From the NCBI GenBank assembly GCA_051654865.1, contig JBOFYV010000079.1, positions 1-49,130 of the forward strand: 49,130 nucleotides of DNA, written 5' to 3'. Both the position numbers and the translations under genes were made by a program. The notes under the pieces were generated by a model. That model saw only the letters and a list, made by a program, of their open reading frames with translations, had not been told where the DNA came from and made no database searches. Numbering within the stretch: position 1 is the stretch's first letter; each line of letters begins with the position of its first letter. This DNA is from JBOFOR01 sp051654865. Its GTDB lineage: Bacteria > Bacillota > Clostridia > Peptostreptococcales > Peptostreptococcaceae. Positions 43,560-49,130 of this stretch are shown here, piece by piece.

Positions 43560-44936
43560 TTATCCAACAATGATTTTACCTTCTGGATATCTAATTGGAG
43601 GATTCTTTTTAAGTCCTCTTGATGCTAATGCTAAGAATATAGTTAAAGAGCCCACTCTTCCCATAAACATAAATAACATTATAAATAACTTGCTAGCTGC
43701 TCCTAAGCTTGGAGTTCCTCCTATGCTTAGCCCAACTGTAGCAAATGCAGATACGACTTCAAATCCAGCTTCTACTAATGTAAAGTGACTATCTGTTAAA
43801 GAAATTATTAATGTTCCTCCAACTACCACCACTATCCCTATGAAAAATATTCCCAATGCTTTTCTAGTAGTTGTAGTATCTAATCTTCTATTATACACTT
43901 CGATATCTGACTTTTGTAATATAAATGCTTTTACTGTAAGTATTAGCGTTGCTAGTGTTGTAGTTTTTATACCTCCACCTGTAGATGCTGGAGATGCTCC
44001 TATAAACATCAATATTATCATAATGAATATACTACTTTGATGCATTATAGTTAAATCTATGGTATTAAATCCTGCAGTTCTAGCTGTAACTGATTGGAAA
44101 AATGATGCTAAAACTTTTCCTTTTATACTTAATCCACCTAACGTATCCGGATTTCTAGACTCTACTAGTAAAATGAAAACCATACCTATCCCTATTAAGA
44201 TAATAGTTGTTAGAAGTACCACTTTTGAATGTAAATTTAATCTAGATATTTTTTTATGCTTAATTACATCTAAAATTACAGGGAATCCTAATCCACCTAA
44301 AATAATTAAGCCTGATATAGTCATAGTTACTGTAAAATTATTAACATATAATGTTAATGATGAAAATGGCCCACTTATTGGCCCCATTAAATCAAATCCA
44401 GCATTACAAAATGCCGAAATAGCATGGAATATACTATACCATACGCCTTGTGCTAGCCCAAACTGTGGTATAAATACTGTTGATAAAAGAACAGCACCCA
44501 CACCTTCTATGATAAGAGTTGTAATAAGCACATACCTTGTAAGTTTAACTAATCCTGATAAATCCACTTGATTTAAAGATTCTTGTATCAGTAATCTCTC
44601 TTTTAAATTTATCTTTTTCTTAGTTATAAGAGCAAATAGCGTTGTTACTGTCATAAATCCAAGTCCACCAATTTGTATCAATAAAATTATAATAACTTGT
44701 CCAAATGTGCTCCAGTATGTAGCTGTATCTACAACAACCAAACCCGTCACGCATACTGCTGATGTAGCTGTAAATAAAGCATCTAATAATCCTATCTGTT
44801 CTCCGCTCTGAGTAGCTATAGGTAGATTTAATAAAATCCCTCCAATTAAAATAACTAAAGCAAATCCTATAACCATAATTTGAGTTGGTTGCATTTTATT
44901 TATAAAAACATGAAGTTTTTTTAGTACTGTCTTCAC
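43560..44936 (-). CDS. ktrB: Potassium uptake membrane subunit (KtrB/TrkH family)
   Basis: This 458-residue membrane protein has four M1-P-M2 repeats. The four filter segments are visible, each with its key glycine: CVTGLVVVD, CNAGFDLMG, TAGFNTID and ATVGLSIG. A C-terminal positive tail ends it. With the RCK subunit it imports K+ coupled to Na+ or H+. The start is GTG 44934-44936 with GGAGG 11 nt upstream, slightly long; a later ATG (MQPTQIM) is less likely. A good promoter lies at 45000-45028. Confidence 0.92.
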   Translation of the reverse strand: MKTVLKKLHVFINKMQPTQIMVIGFALVILIGGILLNLPIATQSGEQIGLLDALFTATSAVCVTGLVVVDTATYWSTFGQVIIILLIQIGGLGFMTVTTLFALITKKKINLKERLLIQESLNQVDLSGLVKLTRYVLITTLIIEGVGAVLLSTVFIPQFGLAQGVWYSIFHAISAFCNAGFDLMGPISGPFSSLTLYVNNFTVTMTISGLIILGGLGFPVILDVIKHKKISRLNLHSKVVLLTTIILIGIGMVFILLVESRNPDTLGGLSIKGKVLASFFQSVTARTAGFNTIDLTIMHQSSIFIMIILMFIGASPASTGGGIKTTTLATLILTVKAFILQKSDIEVYNRRLDTTTTRKALGIFFIGIVVVVGGTLIISLTDSHFTLVEAGFEVVSAFATVGLSIGGTPSLGAASKLFIMLFMFMGRVGSLTIFLALASRGLKKNPPIRYPEGKIIVG

Positions 44937-44999
44937 TTGAAATTTGACCTCCTTTTTAGGTTATCATACAGTATTTTTCTATTGTTTAATCATCTATTT

Positions 45000-45028
45000 A
45001 TTATATTCTAAAATTTAGTTAAAAACAA
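45000..45028 (-). promoter_or_regulatory. Promoter of the ktrB-ktrA-methyltransferase operon
   Basis: On the minus strand, TTGTTT (45023-45028), 17-bp spacer, TATAAT (45000-45005), about 60 bases before the ktrB start. Confidence 0.7.
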
Positions 45029-45087
45029 CATACATTCCTATTTTGACTATTCTTATTATTAGTCATATTTTCTTTATAAATACAAAA

Positions 45088-45115
45088 AAGTCTTTGAATG
45101 TAAATTCAAAGACTT
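45088..45115 (-). terminator. Terminator after rplT
   Basis: AAGTCTTTGAAT pairs with ATTCAAAGACTT (12 bp, 4-nt loop), then TTTTTTG on the minus strand, 23 bases after the rplT stop. Confidence 0.9.
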
Positions 45116-45138
45116 ATCTATAATAATTATTTATATAA

Positions 45139-45495
45139 TTAAGCTAATTTAGACTTAGCAACTTCTACTAATTTAGCGAAACCTTCAGCATCATGTATAG
45201 CCATTTCAGCTAACATCTTTCTGTTAACTTCTATACCAGCTAAGTTTAATCCGTTCATGAATCTTGAGTAAGATAATCCATGAGCTCTTGTTCCAGCGTT
45301 TATTCTTTGTATCCAAAGTCTTCTGAAGTCTCTCTTCTTTAACTTTCTACCTATATATGCGTTCTTTAACGCCTTCATTACGAATGTATTTGCTGGTCTG
45401 TATAATTTACTTCTTGCTCCTATAAATCCTTTTGCAAGTTTTAACACTTTCTTGTGCTTCTTACGAGCGTTCATAGCTTTTTTAACTCTTGCCAT
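45139..45495 (-). CDS. rplT: Large ribosomal subunit protein bL20
   Basis: This 118-residue, strongly basic protein has the family start MARVKKAMNARKKHKKVLKL and the block LWIQRINAGTRAHGLSYSRF. It binds 23S rRNA early in 50S assembly and in many Firmicutes represses its own operon through the leader. ATG with AAGGAGG upstream. Third gene of infC-rpmI-rplT. Confidence 0.97.
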   Translation of the reverse strand: MARVKKAMNARKKHKKVLKLAKGFIGARSKLYRPANTFVMKALKNAYIGRKLKKRDFRRLWIQRINAGTRAHGLSYSRFMNGLNLAGIEVNRKMLAEMAIHDAEGFAKLVEVAKSKLA

Positions 45496-45549
45496 CGTGA
45501 TGACCTCCTTTGTTTTCCTCTTTAATGTTTATTTATCTTAATCCGTTTT

Positions 45550-45744
45550 TTAGTATGGTAATAATTGTGCTATTCTTCTAGCATCTCCTGCTGTAACTAT
45601 TCCAGACTTTCTTAATTGCATCTTAGTTTTAGCAGCCTTCTTAGTTAATATATGTCTTCTGAAAGCCTTAGCTCTCTTTAACTTTCCAGTTCCAGTCTTC
45701 TTAAATCTTTTAGCAGCACCTCTATGAGTTTTCATTTTAGGCAT
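45550..45744 (-). CDS. rpmI: Large ribosomal subunit protein bL35
   Basis: This 64-residue basic protein has the typical MPKMKTHRGAAKRFKKTGTG start. ATG with GAGGAGG upstream. It lies 27 bases after infC and 54 before rplT; same operon. Confidence 0.97.
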   Translation of the reverse strand: MPKMKTHRGAAKRFKKTGTGKLKRAKAFRRHILTKKAAKTKMQLRKSGIVTAGDARRIAQLLPY

Positions 45745-45771
45745 TGTGATTTCCTCCTCTCAATCGTTCAT

Positions 45772-46281
45772 CTATTTTTTTGGATCTATCATTACAACCA
45801 TATTATTCCCCTCAAAAGCTGGGGCTTTAGTTGGTTCACCAAACTCTTTTACTATATCTATAAACTTAAGCATAACTTCTTTACCAATGTCTTTATGTCC
45901 TAGCTCTCTACCTCTAAATCTAAGCTCAACCTTTACTTTATCTCCTTTTTTAAGGAACTTTATAGCATTGTTAGCTTTAGTATTTAAATCGTTAGCTTCT
46001 ATACCTGGTCTCAATCTTACTTCTTTTATATTTACAATCTTTTGTTTTTTCTTAGATTCTTTTTCTTTTCTAGATTGCTCATACTTGTATTTACCGTAGT
46101 CCATTATCTTACAAACTGGCGGTTGAGCATTAGGCGATATCATTACTAAATCTAAATTTTTATTATTAGCCATTGTTTGAGCTTCTTTAGTAGATATTAC
46201 TCCAAGTTGCTCTCCACTATCTGAGATAACTCTTATTTCTTTATCTCTTATTTGTTCATTGATTGCTAATTCTTTGCTAAT
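45772..46281 (-). CDS. infC: Translation initiation factor IF-3
   Basis: This 169-residue factor has an N-terminal domain (SKELAINEQIRDKEIRVI), linker helix (KYEQSRKEKESKKKQKI) and C-terminal domain (VKVELRFRGRELGHKDIG). It prevents 50S joining and checks the start codon. The start is ATT (46279-46281) with GGAGGTG 9 nt upstream. No ATG or GTG gives the family N-terminus. An AUU start is the known mechanism by which IF3 limits its own synthesis. The upstream in-frame ATG at 46335 lies inside the leader hairpin and is not used. Confidence 0.96.
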   Translation of the reverse strand: MSKELAINEQIRDKEIRVISDSGEQLGVISTKEAQTMANNKNLDLVMISPNAQPPVCKIMDYGKYKYEQSRKEKESKKKQKIVNIKEVRLRPGIEANDLNTKANNAIKFLKKGDKVKVELRFRGRELGHKDIGKEVMLKFIDIVKEFGEPTKAPAFEGNNMVVMIDPKK

Positions 46282-46476
46282 GGTAGGACACCTCCAAATT
46301 TTTTTATATAAAATAAAAAGCGAATGAATGATCATCCGCTATATAAGTTAACACATTTAATAAAGCATTACAAATAGAAATTATTGTAAAAGCTTTAACT
46401 TATATTTACACTAACAACTTTCGTCGCAAGGTGAGAAGCAGACTTCTTCTTTGTTTTTTTATTATTTACTCCATAT
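46282..46476 (-). ncRNA. L20-type leader/attenuator of the infC operon
   Basis: The roughly 190-nt transcript leader contains the conserved-looking segment GTCTGCTTCTCACCTTGCGA (46430-46449) and GTTAGTGTAAAT (46405-46416). It ends with a terminator-like stem AGCGGATGA / TCATTCGCT (46319-46340) and a T-rich run just before the ribosome site. This is the layout of the Firmicute infC-rpmI-rplT leaders, where L20 binding or attenuation reduces expression. The match to the Rfam family was judged by eye. Confidence 0.7.
46319..46340 (-). terminator. Attenuator hairpin in the infC leader
   Basis: A 9-bp stem with one G-U pair is followed by TTTTTATTTTAT on the minus strand, about 30 bases before the infC ribosome site. 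Confidence 0.75.
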
Positions 46477-46505
46477 AATATATCATATTCTTTTTATTAA
46501 TGCAA
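46477..46505 (-). promoter_or_regulatory. Promoter of the infC operon
   Basis: On the minus strand, TTGCAT (46500-46505), 17-bp spacer, TGA-TATATT (46477-46482). The remaining 46506-46715 is very AT-rich and must hold the promoter of the divergent FtsH-like gene; I could not place it firmly. Confidence 0.7.
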
Positions 46506-46724
46506 CCATATTTTTATATTTTTATCTTATTTTTAATTTTTATTATAAATAAGATATTTTTTATACTATCTCTATATTAAAGTAATGTTTTTATCCATAT
46601 ATGGTTATACTTACATATATCATATTTTCTTCGTTATCCTTATTGGAAAAATTTAAATAATAAATTTTAACAACTATGGAAAATATATAAATAAGAATAT
46701 TTTTATTATCCGAGGTGTATGGCT

Positions 46725-48128
46725 ATGAGAATGTTAGACAATTTTTTCAAAAAATTAAATAAACCAGTACCAGCATTTGTTCAAACTAAGATGGAAAAAG
46801 AAAATCCATCAGAAGAATCTAACTCCACTAAGCCAAAAACTACTTTTTGTGATGTAGCTGGGCTAGAGGAAATAAAAGAGGAGCTTTTCGAAATTGTAGA
46901 TTTTATGAAAGCTCCAGATAAGTACAAAAAAATGGGTGCTAAAATACCAAAAGGAGTTTTATTCTATGGCCCTCCTGGGACAGGAAAGACTCTACTTGCA
47001 TCTGCTGTAGCTGGTGAAACAAACTCTTCATTTTTTAATGTTACTGGTTCTGAGTTTGTTGAGAAATACGTGGGTGTAGGAGCTAAAAGAGTTAGGACTT
47101 TATTTGAAAAAGCAAGAAAAGAAGCCCCTAGTATAATTTTCATAGATGAAATTGATGCAATAGGTGCTAAAAGACATTTAGAAAGTAACAACGAAAAAGA
47201 CCAAACTTTAAATCAGTTGCTAGTTGAAATGGATGGATTTACCAAAGATTCAAATGTAATAATAGTAGGAGCTACAAATAGACTTGATTTATTAGATGAA
47301 GCATTACTTAGACCAGGAAGATTTGATAGACATATTCATATAGGTTCTCCTAATTATCACACTAGATTTGAGATACTTAAAGTTCATACTGATAATAAGC
47401 CAATTGATTCTTCTGTAAATCTAGAAGTTTTAGCAAAGAAAACACATGGCTTTAATGGTGCTCATCTTGCAAATATAGCTAACGAAGCTGCTATATTCGC
47501 AGTAAGAGAAAATAGTGAAGTTATTACATCAGCTCACTTTGATAAGGCATTAGAAAGAGTTATTGCAGGCTTAGAATCTAAAAATTCTACTCTTATTGAA
47601 AAGGAAAAAAATATTGTCGCTTACCATGAAGCTGGTCATGCTCTAGTTAGTGACTTAGTTGGAATTTGTCCTATTCAAAAAATATCTATTGTTCCTAGAG
47701 GACAAGCATTAGGTTATGTACTTCAATTACCAGATGAAGATAGATATATTTACACAAAAGATGAACTTATCGGAAAAATGAAGATACTTCTTGCTGGTAA
47801 AGCAACTGAAGAAATCGTATTTAATCACAAGTCTACTGGAGCAAAAGATGACTTAAAGAAAGTAACTGAACTTGCTAACCAAATGGTTTGTGAGTATGGT
47901 ATGAGTAATTTAGGATTTATGACTTTAGATGGAAATTCAAAATCTTTTATGTCTGAAAAAATCCAAAAAGAAGCAAACAATATAGTCGAATCATGCTACA
48001 AAGAAACTTTAGAGTTGCTTACAAATAATTTAAATGATTTGCACATTGTTTCAAAACATCTTTTTGAAAATGAAACTATGACACATGATGAATTAAAGTC
48101 ACTAATAAGAAAAGAATGTGTTAATTAA
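46725..48128 (+). CDS. Soluble FtsH-like AAA+ zinc protease
   Basis: This 467-residue protein has Walker A GPPGTGKT (82-89), Walker B IIFIDEIDAIG, second region of homology RLDLLDEALLRPGRFDR, and zinc motif HEAGH (about 302-306) with the downstream acidic ligand region STGAKDDLKKVTE. FtsH proteins normally carry two N-terminal membrane helices (total over 600 residues); here the first 40 residues are polar and no membrane helix is seen, so it should be cytoplasmic. I chose ATG 46725-46727, nine nt after GAGG; the ATG six bases earlier is too close. It stands alone on the plus strand between thrS and infC. Confidence 0.9.
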   Translation: MRMLDNFFKKLNKPVPAFVQTKMEKENPSEESNSTKPKTTFCDVAGLEEIKEELFEIVDFMKAPDKYKKMGAKIPKGVLFYGPPGTGKTLLASAVAGETNSSFFNVTGSEFVEKYVGVGAKRVRTLFEKARKEAPSIIFIDEIDAIGAKRHLESNNEKDQTLNQLLVEMDGFTKDSNVIIVGATNRLDLLDEALLRPGRFDRHIHIGSPNYHTRFEILKVHTDNKPIDSSVNLEVLAKKTHGFNGAHLANIANEAAIFAVRENSEVITSAHFDKALERVIAGLESKNSTLIEKEKNIVAYHEAGHALVSDLVGICPIQKISIVPRGQALGYVLQLPDEDRYIYTKDELIGKMKILLAGKATEEIVFNHKSTGAKDDLKKVTELANQMVCEYGMSNLGFMTLDGNSKSFMSEKIQKEANNIVESCYKETLELLTNNLNDLHIVSKHLFENETMTHDELKSLIRKECVN

Positions 48129-48136
48129 TAAATTTT

Positions 48137-48178
48137 AGTTGGTGTAAAACTAATACCATTGTTTTGCACCAACTTTTT
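48137..48178 (+). terminator. Terminator after the FtsH-like gene
   Basis: AGTTGGTGTAAAAC pairs with GTTTTGCACCAACT (14 bp with one T-G pair), then TTTTT on the plus strand. Confidence 0.88.
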
Positions 48179-48193
48179 ATATTTATATAATAT

Positions 48194-48223
48194 AAAGGTA
48201 GCCTCTTAAAAGAAGCTACCTTT
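48194..48223 (-). terminator. Terminator after thrS
   Basis: AAAGGTAGC pairs with GCTACCTTT, with an inner TCT/AGA, 51 bases past the thrS stop; short T-run. It converges with the terminator of the FtsH-like gene. Confidence 0.75.
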
Positions 48224-48273
48224 ATATATTTAAAGCATTAACCTTATTTAAAGTATTAACTTTTTATTTATTC

Positions 48274-49130
48274 TTATAATTCAACATTTTGTCTTTCTTC
48301 AACTTCTTTTAATACAGTTGATAAGAACTCATCTAAGCTTATACTTCCAACTTCACCTTTATCTCTAGATCTTACAGATACTGTATTTTCAGCAGCTTCT
48401 TTTTCACCAACTATTAACATATAAGGTATCTTTTGAAGTTGAGCTTCTCTTATTTTGAATCCTGTTTTTTCAGCTCTATCATCTATTTCAACTCTTATTC
48501 CTTTTGCAAATAATGCTTCTTTTACTTGATTTGCATAATCATTGTATTTATCTGATATAGGAAGTATTCTAACTTGAGTTGGAGCTATCCAAACTGGGAA
48601 TTTACCAGCATAATGCTCTATTAATATACCTATGAATCTTTCTATACTTCCGAAAGCAACTCTGTGTATCATAACAGGTCTATGCTTTTCACCATCTTGA
48701 CCTACATAGTTTATATCAAATCTTTGTGGTAATTGCATATCCAATTGTATAGTTCCACATTGCCATGTTCTTCCTAAGCAATCTCTTAAGTGGAAGTCTA
48801 TCTTAGGACCATAGAATGCTCCATCACCTTCATTTAATATATATGGTAGATTTAATTCTTCTAATGCTTCCCTTAATCCATTTTCAGCTGCTTCCCAATC
48901 TTCATCGCTTCCTATTGAATTCTCTGGTCTAGTAGATAACTCTAAGTGATATTCAAATCCAAAAGTCTTATAAACTCTATCTATTAAATCAACTACACCC
49001 TTTATTTGATCTTTTATTTGTTCTGGTAACATAAATATATGTGCATCATCTTGAGTGAATGCTCTAACTCTCATTAATCCATGTAATGCTCCTGATAATT
49101 CATGTCTGTGAACTCTACCTAACTCAGCAA
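48274..49130 (-). CDS. thrS: Threonyl-tRNA synthetase, C-terminal part
   Basis: The frame runs off the right edge, giving about 284 C-terminal residues. Class II core sequence is seen (LGRVHRHELSGALHG at the edge, RAFTQDDAHIFMLPEQI), then the zinc-site region, motif 3 (VAFGSIERFIGILIEH), and the anticodon-binding domain (VWIAPTQVRILPISD to the end). It charges tRNA-Thr. The N-terminal TGS and editing domains and any leader are outside the window. In many Firmicutes thrS is followed directly by infC; here a plus-strand FtsH-like gene lies between. Confidence 0.96.
   Translation of the reverse strand, partial: AELGRVHRHELSGALHGLMRVRAFTQDDAHIFMLPEQIKDQIKGVVDLIDRVYKTFGFEYHLELSTRPENSIGSDEDWEAAENGLREALEELNLPYILNEGDGAFYGPKIDFHLRDCLGRTWQCGTIQLDMQLPQRFDINYVGQDGEKHRPVMIHRVAFGSIERFIGILIEHYAGKFPVWIAPTQVRILPISDKYNDYANQVKEALFAKGIRVEIDDRAEKTGFKIREAQLQKIPYMLIVGEKEAAENTVSVRSRDKGEVGSISLDEFLSTVLKEVEERQNVEL

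Noticed and set aside
46282..46335. infC starting at the ATG at 46335
   Set aside because: That ATG lies inside the attenuator stem, and the extra residues do not belong to IF3; the ATT start has the ribosome site.

Overview
The window is AT-rich, low-GC Firmicute DNA. Its core is a 13-14 gene Wood-Ljungdahl (reductive acetyl-CoA) cluster in the order cooS-cooC-fhs-fchA-folD-metV-metF-lpdA-acsF-acsD-acsC-acsE-acsB-gcvH, read leftward. That order, together with the flanking ptb, argS/mutS2, pheST, ktr and infC-rpmI-rplT genes, fits an acetogenic or acetogenesis-capable Peptostreptococcaceae (Clostridioides/Terrisporobacter type). The species cannot be fixed from sequence reading alone. No rRNA, tRNA, CRISPR array, prophage or transposase gene was seen.

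Layout from left to right. 1-356: the end of a probable anti-sigma factor. 465-1457: an unusual AraC-type DNA-binding domain fused to a RelA/SpoT-like HD hydrolase domain. 1763-17912: the Wood-Ljungdahl cluster. fhs, fchA, folD and metVF take formate to methyl-THF; acsE passes the methyl group to the corrinoid protein acsCD; cooS reduces CO2 to CO; acsB joins both into acetyl-CoA; two CooC-type ATPases insert nickel; lpdA and gcvH link to lipoyl/glycine chemistry. 18099-22029: phosphate butyryltransferase, a TPR protein and a B12-type radical SAM enzyme. 22192-31742: two genes of unknown function, argS, a DUF523 gene, mutS2, an M20 dipeptidase, and an ECF sigma/anti-sigma pair. 31886-37561: GNAT acetyltransferase, lipoprotein, XRE/IrrE-like regulator, HD hydrolase, U32 family protein. 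37658-42034: zapA and pheST with a T-box leader. 42037-44936: an rRNA methyltransferase and a Ktr/Trk potassium uptake pair. 45139-46505: infC-rpmI-rplT with an L20-type leader and an AUU start for infC. 46725-48128: a soluble FtsH-like protease. 48274-49130: the 3' part of thrS.

Most genes run on the minus strand. The exceptions are the partial anti-sigma gene, a 66-residue small ORF, pepD and the FtsH-like gene. Rho-independent terminators can be seen at many operon ends.

The most unusual element is not a gene. It is a roughly 100-140 nt hairpin present three times (1562-1701, 2162-2273, and reversed at 29823-29923). Two internal-loop strands are almost invariant, while the helices around them change sequence but stay paired. 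Two copies bracket gcvH. It looks like an uncharacterised dispersed structured element. Other notable points are the AraC-HD fusion, a run of G-only Shine-Dalgarno sequences that marks the Wood-Ljungdahl cluster, an IrrE-like protein that has lost its HExxH motif, and a strong nested hairpin between fhs and fchA.
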